From the NCBI RefSeq assembly GCF_002994745.2, contig NC_037092.1:74496324-74560323 (forward strand): a stretch of 64,000 nt of DNA. Direction: 5' to 3'. Below are positions 48,777 to 61,995 of this stretch, piece after piece. This DNA is from Rosa chinensis. Taxonomy: Eukaryota > Streptophyta > Magnoliopsida > Rosales > Rosaceae. The first letter of the stretch is position 1, and every line of letters starts with the position of its first letter. Under the pieces are notes generated by a model that saw nothing but the letters and a program-made list of their open reading frames with translations, had not been told where the DNA came from and did not search any database. The translations under genes and the position numbers were made by a program.

Positions 48777-51700
48777 CTAGTGTGTAGCATTGTCCTTATT
48801 GTATTTCAAACCGAAGCCGAAAGGAAACAAAGGGTCATATGAATTGCTTCCAACATTTAATGGCAGCTGTTTAATACTTCTAAACCATGTCACCGGTAGC
48901 TTGCCCTCGAAGTCATAATCTCCAAAGATAACATCTGCAATCCCCTCTCCTTCACTACCAGGCAACCAAGCAGCAATGAAAGCATCCATCTTTTCCAGGA
49001 GACTTGGCTCTAAAGTTAAGGGTCTTCCCGATATCAGAATCACCAATGTGGGGATTCGGTCCGCAACTGAGCTTATGATATCAGGTCCACTAAAAGGGAT
49101 CACAAGCTCCGATCTGTCACCAGTGAATTCTGCATATGGATCTTCACCAACAGCTACAATTGCGAAAGAGATATCTTGACGTGCTAAGGTGTCTGTTGAT
49201 GGATATGGCTCATAAATTATTTCTGTTTCTTCTCCAACTGCCTTCTGGATAGCTTCCAAGATGGTTGTGCCTATGAAAAGAGTTTTGAAATGTAAATCCA
49301 ATCAGTTAAGTTTGCCTGTCCAAGCGAGCTTAAATCAAAAGCATGAAAATTCACAATCGATGAATTCTTGTCCTCAACAGAATTGCAGCACAAATTACTA
49401 GGAAAAAACTTTCTTTGTTAGACTATTTTTCACCCCAAAGAAAACTTTGGTTTAAGGTGACTACAGAGACTACAGTAATTTAAGGAGTAACACATTGCTG
49501 GATTTACGAGTTACAAGAAAAGAGAATTCTGCATCCTCTTTTATTATGATGGGCTTCAAATATTTACATAATTTTGGTTCAATTCGAAATAAAAAATTTA
49601 CTGTAAAAACCTAAGGACCCAGTATCATGAAGTCTTCGACCAAAAAAACGTTAATAATGACCATGCATTCAACATATAAGTGATATAACCATATTAATTA
49701 TTAAAATCAGGAAATAGAAACGTTCCATACCAATTGTTATCCTGCCACTTTTTCCATCCCAAGTAGCTGTCCATCCTCCACACTGATATCCAAGATCATC
49801 AGCATGTGTTCCAGTAACAAGAATTCTTTTAGCTTTTCTATCTAATGGAAGAAAAGGCTTTTTTGGGTCCTTTCCATTCTTCAACAGTACCAAGGACTTG
49901 CGGACAGCTTCGCGTGCTAAATCTCTATGCGGCTGCACAACATACAGTATAGTGATATTAGTAAAAACAGCATATCAGGTATTAAAATGATTTGGGTTGT
50001 TTATATAAGATGATTGGTAAAAGCATTGAATTTATCCACTAACGCCTCAAAACAGTAGTATTACTGAGTATATGCCCAACATGGAACCTTCAAATAATAA
50101 TATGCAAAGCATGTGTGTCTGAATCAGGTGAACATAACATAGGCTGAGTTTGCAAAATTTACCTTGCAACCAACTATGTCAAGCAAAGATCTATCAGCAA
50201 AGGGATGCTCGAAAAGACCAGCAACAAACTTGACTCTCAGTATTCTTTCAACAGCATCATCTATTCTGGCCATCGGTATCTCCCCATGTTCCACTAGATA
50301 TACTAAATCTTCCGCAAACTGTTCAAATTTGAAAGGCACCATAACCTGCATATAGAAACATGGTAAACTCAAGGAAGCAACGAATAGTTTAGGCTTTCAA
50401 ACTTGGACTACAATAGGTAGTTAGGTACCATGTCAATTCCAGCATTAAGGCCAGATAAAATGCAGAAACGATTGTTTGACCCTGGAGGTTCGCAAATTTT
50501 GTCAAGTGCTGCCCAGTCAGAGATCACAAAACCCTGCAGCAGAGCATACCCTGATATTTATCTGGACATACAGAAATTTCATGGTACAGAAACTGCATTT
50601 AACTAATCACACCAAAAATATGAAAGCGGCATTTAATAGACTAATACCAAGGAATAATGTGCCACCATTTTTAAATTGAAGTTTTCTGTATCACTCTAAT
50701 ATTAACAAAATTGATCACTTGGAAGCATATGAGGAGCCCAGAAATCTACTAAATAATCAATCAAAATGTGCAGTACCGTATTTTGTATTGAATTTCTGAT
50801 TTTGTTAGTATGCCTACTATTGCTAGGGAAACATGAAATACCAATACTATTGTACTTTGGCAGAAACTAATCAAATTCAAAGTAGAGTATCAAAAATATA
50901 CTGCCTTGTACTAATAGGGTAATGACTGAGGAGGGTATGGGTAAATTCACGGGTCATATTGATCACCGATTGTTTTTTTTTTTTTTTAACATCATCTGGT
51001 TTTTTACCTTAAAACCTAGCTTATCTTTCAGAACTTCTGTCAGAAGAAAGCGATCAGCATGTAGTTTACTTCCATTCCAGCTGGAAAAGGATGCCATGAC
51101 AGTGGAAACTCCTTGAGAAATACAGTCCAGATATGGTGCCATATGAATCCTCTCTAAGTCATCATAAGATGATATGGTATTCCCCTCATTTAGACCTTTA
51201 TGTGTACCCCCATCTCCAACAAAATGCTTGGCACATGCAATAGTGTTGTTTCTGGAATAAAAAGAAGGTAAAATTAAGAAACAATTTCTGATACTTGAGA
51301 GAACTAGAAGGGACTGAGATTGGAATACAATATCAACTAATCAACTCATCAAGGGATGAATGTGTTGAGAGAGATGAAAAAGAGAGTACATGCAGAAGAT
51401 CTATGATGACGTAATTTACATGATATTGGTACAAGTAGGAAGAAAAATCTTCAGAAACCAATCTTATTGGTGTCCAAGTGCATCAATCTCCAACAAGTAT
51501 TCTTTATTTTACTTTTCTGTTTTCTAATTCGCATGGAAAAGTGTTTGAAAACATATAAAGGACAATTTGATTTCTTTGAACGAAGATTATGAAGGACCTA
51601 AATGTATTACTTGACATATTCAGACAAGATGAAATATATTTGGCAAAAAAAGTACAGATAGGGATCTTAATACTAGGAAGTCCTCTTTACCTTCCCATTA

Positions 51701-52931
51701 CAAAAGGGTAACCCTTTTCATGTCCTTGGGGTGGCTTCCCCTGCAAGCCTGAAATAATAGATGTCATCTTTCGAACAGTTTCAGTGTCTTCACTGTAACT
51801 CTCATAGCATCTTCCCCATCTGGGATCTCTACATACCTGTCATAACCCATTTACATGAATATACTGATAAGATCAGATGCCAACTTAAGACAATAATCCA
51901 CAATAGCATATTCTATAAAATCAATTAAGTCATGAAATGCCTAATTTGATCATAGACACAAACTGTCACACCAGTACCACAGCAATCTTTTCCGGATAAA
52001 GAAATATTTTACGGAATGACATAGCAATCTAATGAACTGGATACACATATCCATAATGACTTACAGCCACACAGGGAGCAAAAGTGTACGGAATGCCGCT
52101 CGCCCTGACTTCAAGAGCAGTTGCCGCACCAATCCTCTCAGCCAAATCTGCGTCTCTGTCACATAATTCAAAATTTTAGGGACAAAGGAGGGCACTAACT
52201 CTTGAAAAGGTTGGATCATAATGAAATCCGCTATTTTCTATGACCATGTTACTTGACGTGAAGGCAAAGTATCAATAGGACAAGACTGAAACACACAACA
52301 CCAACAGAAAAATGAAACCTGATCATCACATACTCACACACAACACCAACACTTCAATTCTGGGATTTAAAATCCCAACTTAACTGGAGTTTCCCACATT
52401 TTCTTACTAAACCCAAGAAAGGCATCAACAACTATGTACTGCAAATTGAGTGAAGAAGAAGACAAACCTGGTAGCCCCAAGACCAACATTGTGAGGGAAA
52501 ATGGTGGCACCATACACATTATTGTTCCCATGAACCGCATCAATCCCATACACCATCGGAATCTGGAGCCGGGTTTCGAGAGCGGACCTCTGAAACCCGT
52601 CCACCATATCGGCCCAGTCCGCTGACTCAGCATTCTCAAATGGCCCACTGCCTCCAGCATTCAATATACTCCCTTGGATACAAATTCAGCCCGCCATCGT
52701 CATCAATGACGTAATCAATATATAAACATATAGACAAAAAGAGAGAGACAGGAAAAGGGTACCTATGTAGAAGTCTTTAATGGCAGAAGGGGTGGCAACC
52801 CGGCGCTCTATTTGGGTCATCTGGCCCACTTTCTCTCTCAAAGTCATGCGAGAAAGGAGGTCCTTCACTCGAGCTTCAATGGGCTCATTTGGGTTTCTGT
52901 ATATGCAATTCAAGTCCTCAGCTTTTTCCAT
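48777..52931 (-). CDS. GH3 beta-glucosidase / exo-beta-glucanase (612 aa)
   Basis: Nine exons on the minus strand: 52931-52763, 52672-52468, 52155-52065, 51836-51691, 51251-51008, 50533-50429, 50345-50163, 49932-49731, 49270-48777. All introns are GT-AG and the phase is kept throughout. The product is a plant GH3 enzyme of barley ExoI type. Domain 1 shows [33 protein letters not shown] and the nucleophile Asp in [11 protein letters not shown] (residue 291). Domain 2 shows the Glu of [12 protein letters not shown], the likely acid/base. Such enzymes release glucose from beta-1,3/1,4-glucans. Unlike most cell-wall members, this one starts MEKAEDLNC without a signal peptide. Either it is cytosolic or a signal exon further upstream was missed. 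The length and end (PFGFGLKY) are normal. Confidence 0.93.
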
Positions 52932-54111
52932 ATTCGAAGCTACTACTACTACTACCCAATAAGCTCTTCAGCTTCTTTAGCCTCTCAGTTCAAAAACCCA
53001 GGTAAACAATCTGAAACTTCTAGTGAAGTGGGTAGCTAGAGTTGCATTCCTTCATTATTATAGACCCATCATATTGAATTCATTAGTGGTAGGTAGAATT
53101 AGAGGCCAGCTTCCTCTTCTTCCTAATGCAACCAACCACTCTCTCTCTCTCTCTCCCCAAATGATTGGAGGTCAAAACTAACTTTCTGGTGGATTTGGGT
53201 GCTGCTTTACTATACTAGGCTTGGTTAGTTGACTGTTTGTCAGCTAAATACAGGGGTAATTTGGGCAAATTGTTCATGACTTGTCTATGACAAATCTGGT
53301 TTTTATTATATAACAGTCTGAAAATGAAAGCTTCCTTCTTTGCTTCTTATAGTATGCAAAAATGGATAAAATATGTCTTGGTACAAAGAACATATCTACA
53401 AACTAAAGAGGGAAATGAAAAATGAAGTTTAACATGTTACATATGCTTTTAAAGCTTTCCTACTCTACTCTTCTTGAAATTCGTATGAACCAGGTAAACT
53501 GTGATTGCACATCATATTACCTATCCCTTTACAGCAGTTGCATGAACGAGGAAATTACTTTTTATTGTCCACTTTGAATATGAATCAACAGCCTGTGCAC
53601 AACATTGATTTTTGATTCACACTGTAGTATTGTACATCTTGGCAGGCTATTCCAAGTTGCCTCTTGCTTCAACTGGCTTTGATGAATTTGTGAAGTCCAC
53701 AGGTTCGCCTTCACTTCCTCTGATAGGCTTTCTTCTTCCTGCACGTCTTCATTGTCACTCACTACTGAGATCACTAACTTCACTAATAACTTCTTCAGGG
53801 ACTTCCTTGGAGAATTTTCAGGTTCCTGTTCAATTGAACAAAATTTGTATAAGTTAGTCCGAGTTATCTTTTTGCTGGTATGTTGGAAATTTTCTTTTAA
53901 ATTTCTTGTCCGTTATACACAATTTAAAGTATATAGTGTGGTTGTTCAGAAAGAATAAAATGTAACTATGTAATTCAAAACACAATGAAGTTTGTGAAGT
54001 GTTGCTTGATCGTCCAAAAGAAAAAACTGTTACTGAAATGTAAAAGTTATATATCTTGTTTACCTTTCTAAGTACTGTGATACATTTTCAGCATCTTCAA
54101 CAATTTGTTCG
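52932..54111. other. Spacer between GH3 and repeat-protein genes
   Basis: Holds the GH3 promoter and leader, with a short CT repeat at 53138-53153. Beyond that lies the 3' region of the minus-strand gene that ends at 54112. A minus-strand frame at 53562-53825 is highly acidic (VQEEESLSEEVK) and might be a 3' exon of that gene. Confidence 0.45.
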
Positions 54112-57100
54112 TCATGTTTTGATTTCTTCAACTGATTTTTTCAATTCCACAGGAGCCTCAACTTTATTTTGCGATACATTACCAATTTCTTCAGCTGATT
54201 TTTTCAATTCTGTAACAGCCTCGTTTGCCTTTTGTGCTAAAGTTCCAATCTCGTCAGTTGTTTTTTTCATCTCTGCAGCAACCTCTGTTGCTTTTTGTGA
54301 AACATTTCCAGTTTCCACAGTTGGGCTTTTCAACATGGTAGCAACCTCTTTTGCTTTTTCTGATACATCTTCACTTTTTTTAGCTGGATTTTTCAGTTCT
54401 GCAGCAACCTCAGATCCTTTTTGCGACACATTTGCGATTTCTTCAACAATTTTTTTAATTTCCAATGGAGCTTCTTTTTCTTTTTGTGATACACTTCCAT
54501 TTACTTCAGCTGGTCTTTTCAGTTCTGCAGTTGTATCTGGTGCTTTTTGCGATGCATTTCCAATCTCTTCAGATGGTTTTTTCATTTCTGCAGTAGCCCC
54601 AGTTGCATTTTCTGATACACTTCCAGTTTCTTTAGCTGGACTTGTCAATTCTACAGCAGTCTTAGTGGCCTTTTGCATTAAGCTTCCAGTGTCTTCAGCT
54701 TGGTTTTTCACTTCTGGTGGGCCCTCTGTAGCTTGGTTCCTCACACCTGCATTAGCCTCTGTTTCCTTTTGTGTTATGCTCCCACTTTCTTTGTCTGATT
54801 TTTTTAACTCCTGAAGAACCTCTGTTTCTTTTTTTGTTACAGACTCTGCAGAAGCCTCTATTAATTTTTTGGATACACTCCCAACTTCTTCACTTGATCT
54901 TTTCAATTCTGCAGAAGCCTCTGCTGCTTTTTGTGAAACACTTGCTGTTTCTTCAACTGATTTTTTCAACTCTGCAGAAGCCTCTATTGGTTTTTCTGAT
55001 CCACTCCCAACTTCTTCACTTGATCTTTTCAACAGAGCCTCTGCTGCTTTTTGTGATGCTCTTTGTATTTCTTCAGCTGGTTTTTTCAATTCTAGAGCAG
55101 TCGTTGTTGCTTTTTGTGATACACTTTCTACTTTTTCAACTTGTTTCTTCAATTCTGCAGAAGCCTCTGTTGCTTTTTGTGAACCACTTTCAATTCTTTC
55201 AGCTGGTTTTTTCACTTCTGCAGGAGCCTCAGATGCTACTTTTTCAACTTGTTTCTTCAATTCTGCAGGAGCCTCTGTTGCTTTTTGTGAATCACTTTCA
55301 ATTCTTTCAGCTGGTTTTTTCACTTCTACAGGAGCCTCTGATGCTTTTTTCAACTCCTGAAGAACCTCTGTTTCTTTTTTTGTTACTGACTCTGCAGAAG
55401 CCTCTATTGATTCTTTCGATACTCTCCCAACTTCTTCACTTGATCTTTTCAATTCTGCAGAAGCCTCTGCTGCTTTTGGTGGAACACTTGCTGTTTCTTC
55501 AACTGATTTTTTCAACTCTGCAGAAGCCTCTATTGGTTTTTTCAATACACTCCCAACTTCTTCACTTGATCTTTTCAATTCTGCAGGAGCCTCTGCTGCT
55601 TTTTGTGATGCACTTTGTATTTCTTCAGCTGGTTTTTTCAATTCTGGAGCAGTTGTTGTTGCTTTTTGTGCTACACTTTCTACTTTTTCAATGTGTTCCT
55701 TCAGTTCTGCAGAAGCCTCTGCTGCTTTTTGTGAATCACTTTCAATTCTTTCAACTGGTTTCTTCACTTCTGTAGGAGCCTCTGATGCTTTTTTCAACTC
55801 CTGAAGAATCTCTGTTTCTTTTTTTGTTACAGACTCTGCAGAAGTCTCTATTAATTTTTTGGATACACTCCCAACTTCTTCACTTGATCTTTTCAATTCT
55901 GCAGAAGCCTCTGCTGCTTTTTGTGAAACACTTGCTGTTTCTTCAACTGATTTTTTCAATTCTGAAGAAGCCTCTATCGGTTTTTTCAATACACTCCCAA
56001 CTTCTTCACTTGATCTTTTCAATTCTGCAGGAGCCTCTGCTGCTTTTTGTGATGCACTTTGTATTTCTTCAGCTGGTTTTTTCAATTCTGGAGCAGTTGT
56101 TGTTGCTTTTTGTGCTACACTTTCTACTTTTTCAATGTGTTCCTTCAGTTCTGCAGAAGCCTCTGTTGCTTTTTGTGAATCACTTTCAATTCTTTCAGCT
56201 GGTTTCTTCACTTCTGCAGGAGCCTCTGATGCTTTTTTCAACTCCTGAAGAATCTCTGTTTCTTTTTTTGTTACAGACTCTGCAGAAGCCTCTATTAATT
56301 TTTTGGATACACTCCCAACTTCTTCACTTGATCTTTTCAATTCTGCAGAAGCCTCTGCTGCTTTTTGTGAAACACTTGCTGTTTCTTCAACTGATTTTTT
56401 CAACTCTGCAGAAGCCTCTATTGGTTTGTTTGATACACTCCCAACGTCTTCAGTTTGTCTTTTCAATTCTGCACGAGCCTCTGCTGGTTTTTGTGATTCA
56501 CTTTGTATTTCTTCAGCTAGTTTTTTCAATTCTTGAGCAGCTGTTGTTGCCTTTTGTGATACACTTTCTACTTTTTCATCTTGTCTCTTCAATTCTACAG
56601 GAACCTCTGTTGCTTTTTGTGAATCACTTTCATTTCTTTCAGCTGGTTTTTTCACTTCTGCAGGAGCTTCTGATGCTTTTTGTGATATACTCCCAATTTC
56701 TTCAGCTGCTTTTTTTGATTCTCCAGGAGCGTCTGCTTCTTTTTGCAGTACACTCCCAACTTCTTCAGCTGGTTTTTTCAATTCTGGAGCTAGCTCTGTT
56801 TCGTTTTGCTTTACATCTCGTTTGTCTGTTTTCTTCAATTCTGCATTAGCCTCTGTTGCTTTTTGGGATACAATCCCAACTTCTTCAGCTGGTTTTTTCA
56901 ATTCTGCAGCAATTTCCGTTCCTTGTGGTGAGACATCTTCAGCTGTTTTTTTCAGTATAATGTTGGCTTCCTCAGTGGACTTCTCCGGAGGCTTACATTG
57001 TTCCTGTTGAATATGAAAATGCTAACATAAGTCCAACCGGTTTATATGAAATGCAATTTTTGTACTACACACTTTGAGATCTTATTAGTAGATAACGAAA

Positions 57101-60100
57101 TAAAGAAAACATGAAATTTAATCAAACGCTTGTTCATTGATGTTTGAGATTTATAGTTGACTAAGCTGAGCTATTAGATTAGATTGTAGCAAAATATAAG
57201 AATTAAGAGAAATGAACTGATTCCTGTTCTAGACTAATAAAATATCAATTGTTTTTATGCTTGGTGTTTCTTTCTTCTTTTCTTGGTGGTTTTTATATAT
57301 TTTAGTCAATATAGTTGTGTTTCTTATTGAAAGATAGATCAAGGTTCAGTAGCATCAATAAAGATTGACTTTCTATCTAATAATTTGTTTCAGTCATTCA
57401 TGAGTCACAAACCTCTTGAGTCGCCAAATTTTGCTGAACAGCTGATGCAATGGGATCTTTAGAAGTCTGCCTTTCCTCAGAAATTTTATTTTGTGAAGTA
57501 CGTTGGTCGTCTTTACTGTCTTGATTTGGATTAGTGTTCTTTATAGCATCAATTGGCTTTAACATGTCTTTGCTGCCCTCATTTTTAGTTACCTTTTGAG
57601 GATCTCCTGCAGTATTATTCGAATTCTTATTGTCCTTTATTGGTTGTATCACAGGATTTACAGAATCTCCCTCCTTGCTACTTGATTCTCCAACAGTCCC
57701 CTCACTTGGTTTTGACATCCCACTCTTCGCTTCACCATCTCTGTCTTTCTTCTTCTTTTCATCTTTCAAATCATTGATTGTGTTGGCAGCCACAGCATTC
57801 ACCTTAGTAGTCTCATTAGGAGGATTAGATGATGATCCCTGTTTTATATGAAAAGAGATCAGAAAGAGAGTTATTAAAATAAATGATTACTGGACAGATA
57901 CTTATGTATTATATAGCAAATGGATAGAAGAATAGTTATTTCTTTACTATAATACTTCGTTGCAGCTCAAAACTACTGACCTTTGGTTGAGATACTAACT
58001 TCTCTGACGACTTCAGTTTTTCGACTTGATTTACAGGTGAAGGTGCATTTGACAAACCAGAAGTGCTTGGCTTCCCAACTTCTTCCACTACTAGTCTGAC
58101 ATCCCTTAAACTCATTGAATGGGTTATACTGTCTGCTTTTATTCCTGTCATTGTAGATGACAATGAGTACATGTCATCTAGTTCATCTGGCTGTTGCAAA
58201 TGCATGGAGGATTCAGCAACGTCCTTGGTGTTCTTACAGCTGTTTCCTGAAAATCCCATGCTTGGTAAGTCCTTCTCACTGAAGCCACGCATGTCCCTGA
58301 ATTTTGATTCACTTTCTTCTGTTCTGGATGATTGAGATGATGATGCTGCCCACATATATTCTCTCTCGAAGTCCCCATCTAAGTTCAGTGATTCTCTATC
58401 AGTGGGCGAATTCGCCCCATCAACTGTTAGCGGAGGTGAACCAATGTCTGAAACCTCCACCTGCAGATCAGAAGCGATAGAGTACGTGGGAGTATGACAA
58501 GGACCCCTCTCTGCATAGAACAAACGGTCTTCCAATCTTCCCCTTTCATTTGATGGGCTAGGAATTGAACAGTTAAGAGGTTTAGGCGGAACACGTCCCA
58601 CTCTTGAGGCTGCATGTTGAGAGAATCCAGATCTATTAGCAGTAAAGTGGCGTTCATCTTCTTCCGATGAGGTTGATTCATCATTGCTGTCATCAGTTAC
58701 ATGTGGCTCCATGTGAGCTGCACTTCTAGTAGACATTACATCCACATTTTGATCATTTTTCATCTCTCTCATTTCTTTGATATCAGTCTCTCTTTGGGTT
58801 TGTCCACTTCTTTCGTCTTTGGCTTCCCCTGAAGTTGTCACTTGATTAGGTGTTGTAGCTTCACTGTCAACAACTTCAGAAATGCTGTCAATATGGGAGA
58901 TGTTTTTTGCTTCTACTTCTGCCAAAAGTGTTTCAACAAGCTCGTCATGCTCTCCTTTGTTTGACAGCATTCTTTCAATACGCCTATCATGAGGTCCCAA
59001 ATCTGAAGGAAAAATTACAGTCAGGAAAATTACAAGTAACAAAGGCATTTATGGAAGAAGGAAACAGATGAAAAGTCTGCATTACCTGATTGGTTTCTGA
59101 ATCTTGAGAACCCCACTCCATCTACTGCTCTGTTCCTGGGTTCTAATGGGTAAGCAGCACCGTAACAGAAGCTCTCATGCCTACAATATAGCATGTCTTT
59201 CTGGGTGACTGCTGTGAATTCTTGTTGGAAACTATCTGCCTTAAGATCCGGCTTCTCCTCCATTGCATCATATGGAAGGTCAAATGGGTTTTTCGCTGGG
59301 AACATTACCGAAGGGGCTGAACCAGGCGTTTGCATGCCGTCCATCTCAGCAATAAATGGATTGTTCTTTGCAATAAAAAGGGGAGCAATTTGACTTGGTA
59401 GTATAGTATCCAAGTCAATTAGGCCTTTCTCAATCTGCATTTTGAATAACTTTCTTGCTCTTCTTCTGGCAATCAAACTCTCCAGTCTCTTGTTTCTTTC
59501 TATCTCGGAATGTCCAAGATCCATAAGATTCCTTTGATCATCGTCCGTCCACTGCACAGCCTTAGTCCCATCCTGTTGTGCTGCTTCTTCCTTCCTACCA
59601 CCACCTTCAAAATTTTCAGACTCGTCATCGGATGAGCTTGATGACAAGATATCTCGATCAGAATCTAGGATCGAATGGTCGTCATTAAGCACTTGAATGG
59701 ATTCAGCGGTGGACCTTTTTGCATTGGAACTCTCTCCATGATCGAATGCTCTTTCTTTCTCGCGCATGTTCAAAGCCTTTACTTCTTTGCCAAGCAAGAC
59801 AGTTTTACTAACCAAATCAATAGGAGAAGTTGCCAATGTAGACAACTCTTTTTCCTTCTTCTCGCTCTGTGCATCCCATTGCCTTTTGACATTAGTTCGT
59901 CTACTCTTCTGCTTTTGTATGCAAGAGCTCCCGTCTCGAGTAACCACAGCAGCACCTCCAGCAGATCCAGAATTTTTACACGGCATTTTATTACTTCTCG
60001 GTTTCTCATTTCGCTTGGCTTCTAGGATTATCAGTCCTCCAGAAGTCCAAAAAATTCTAACAAGAATAGCCACGCAGACGAGAAATGGAGAGAAGAAAAC

Positions 60101-60250
60101 AAATAGATTGAAAAATGCATAAAGGAGGAACAAGAATAAAAAAGCGCCTGAAACAAAGGGGTGGTTCAGCAAACACTTGGAACTGGTTCTCATCGAAAAA
60201 TGAAGGAATCTCCACGCACAAACTAGTATATCCTCTGCACCAAAACCCAT
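54112..60250 (-). CDS. Membrane-anchored protein with expanded 21-aa repeats (1834 aa)
   Basis: Four exons: 60250-59086, 59002-57981, 57838-57413, 57003-54112; GT-AG introns, phase kept. The N-terminus has a long hydrophobic stretch (residues ~32-68), probably one or two membrane segments. A Ser/Asp-rich acidic tract lies at 200-213 and a conserved block at ~251-375 (RRRARKLFKMQIEKGLIDLD, NPFDLPYD, CRHESFCYGAAYP). That block matches a plant family of unknown function including Arabidopsis At5g17910, At2g29620 and At1g07330 (from memory). The middle is charged and disordered. Exon 4 (from residue 872) is about 44 copies of a ~21-residue unit like AELKKPAEEVGSVSQKATEA, arranged partly in 148-residue higher-order repeats. 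It resembles LEA-like or coiled-coil sequence. The stop at 54112 may be a frameshift artefact. Confidence 0.85.
54780..56450 (-). repeat. 444-bp higher-order coding repeat
   Basis: Within exon 4 of the minus-strand gene, the landmark CTGAAGAA(C/T)CTCTGTTTC recurs at 54811, 55357, 55801 and 56245. Spacings are 546, 444 and 444 bp, all multiples of three. Each block holds about seven 63-bp (21-codon) units. The extra ~102 bp in the first spacing is a partial duplication. Confidence 0.85.
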
Positions 60251-61110
60251 ATCTATAATCTACACAAGAACAGGACCAATATAAACCAAGTGAATTCTAA
60301 ACACCTATGAGGTATACACACATTCAAACCTAGCACAAATTGGGCGGTAGTACTAGGAATTTAGAAATGTAAAATCAGAAGCAGACCCACATTCTTAAAA
60401 GAAACGAAACTCGGGTTTCGGCGAAGCAAAGAGATGAGTGGGGAGCAACAAGAAATCCAGAAATGGGGGATGGTGTTTTTGATAGAAAACCATAAGAGAA
60501 TGTAAGAAGCACAAAAGAAGAGCTACACAAGAAAGAAGGAGCCACAAAAATGGCGAAAGTATCACAATCTTTGCTTTGTTTTCCGGTGAAGTTCTGGATT
60601 TGGGTTTTCCAATTTTAGCAATTTTAATTTTTGCTTGGCTGATGGCTCTGTTAGATCCTTTATTGTAGGACTACTTCAGCTTCTGTCTCTACTTTCTTTC
60701 TCCGCCATCATTCTAACGACACAATAAGGACAAAATAGCAAACAGGTATTTCCAAGAATTGGCGGTTGTTTTTCACTTAATATTGTAGACATTGCTTTCG
60801 GGTTTAAGGTCCAGTAGGTGGCAAATTGGAGTATGTTTGAGTTGAATTTCGGTTGTAATTGGACTGTTAGAGTAGATTTCCTTTATTTATATATTTTTTC
60901 TATCAAGGCATAGAAACCACTTAACATTGGATGAAATAAAATTTTGATTTCGCAATGTTTTATCATAATGTAATAGTGACCGTTTAGGTCTTCTACAGTT
61001 TCGCTTTTGCTAGTTTCTTGTGTGTTTGATATTTACTAAAGAGGTTTTGGCTTAGTCCCTCTCTCCTTGTATCTCTTTTAAGTTCTTTAAATAAATTTTG
61101 AGGCGTTAAG
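60251..61110. other. Upstream region of the repeat-protein gene
   Basis: The part from 60251 to about 60600 would hold the 5' leader and promoter on the minus strand. No element of note was seen in the rest. Confidence 0.45.
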
Positions 61111-61396
61111 TGTTAGCTGATTAAGAAACTCTGGAAGTTTCGAGAGGCTGTTGAACACGTGTCAACAATTAAGTAGTTAATTAGTTACTAATTAGTTGAT
61201 TAGGGCTAATTAGTTTTGTTACAAGTAGAGTGCTCGAAGCTTCTTATATAAATAGATGTATTCTCTTTCTTATTCGGTTACGAAAATTTTGAGAAATAGA
61301 AAGAGTAGTGTGAGTTCTTCTCTCTCAAAAGGTCTCTCTCTCTGTTTTCTTGTTCATTTCACAAACCCTAGCTCATCTCTGATGCCATGGCTATCA
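61111..61396 (+). repeat. Candidate 5' LTR of second Copia
   Basis: About 286 bp from TGTTAGCTG to a CA directly before the PBS. A TATA-like TTATATAAAT at 61244-61253 fits an LTR promoter. The start is a guess from the TG dinucleotide because the 3' LTR is not in view. Confidence 0.5.
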
Positions 61397-61408
61397 TGGT
61401 ATCAGAGC
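61397..61408 (+). other. Primer-binding site, initiator-Met tRNA type
   Basis: TGGTATCAGAGC, complementary to the 3' end of plant initiator methionine tRNA, the commonest PBS of plant Copia elements. Confidence 0.9.
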
Positions 61409-61995
61409 CCTCATAGATCCAGGACCTGTGATTCATGCTTCCGCATCCATTATCTTGGCTTGAGTACTTACCCTGTGTGATTTCAGATCTTGCTTCGTTA
61501 TTGCTGCGATCTGAAGCTTTGCTCATCTCCGAAGCTCAAATCAAGTGGTGCGTTCCTTCTTTGCTTGATCCAAAGCTTCTCTAGTGTTTGCTGATCTTCT
61601 AAGGTGAATTGCACTTGTCTGTGTTCCTCTATACTGTGATCTATGTATTTTGAGCTGCATCTTTGAATAAATGAGCAAAACCTGAGCACTGTGTAAAACT
61701 TGAGCACTGTGTTTCATTGAGCAAGAAACTTGTGTTAATTAGCTTGAAAATTGGAGAATTAGGGCAAAATTCAAACAAATTGAGTTCTTGATAGCAAAAT
61801 TGGAGCAAATTAGTTTGGTACTAAGGAAATTGAGTGCTAGATCTGAGCAAAGAAAGTGTAAATCTGTGTTCACACTACAGTAGATTGAAGATGCTACTTG
61901 TATCAAGTTGTTGATTTCTAGAACTTGTTGAACAAATTATCATATTTGGTGCTCCCTGTAAAAGTGTATTGTTGAAATTTGCAGAAAAGATATCA

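Noticed and set aside
54771..56849. Two long plus-strand frames (334 and 354 codons), leucine- and phenylalanine-rich
   Set aside because: They are the antisense of the repeat exon. The regular 63-bp repeat keeps the opposite strand open by its periodicity; there is no start context or known domain.
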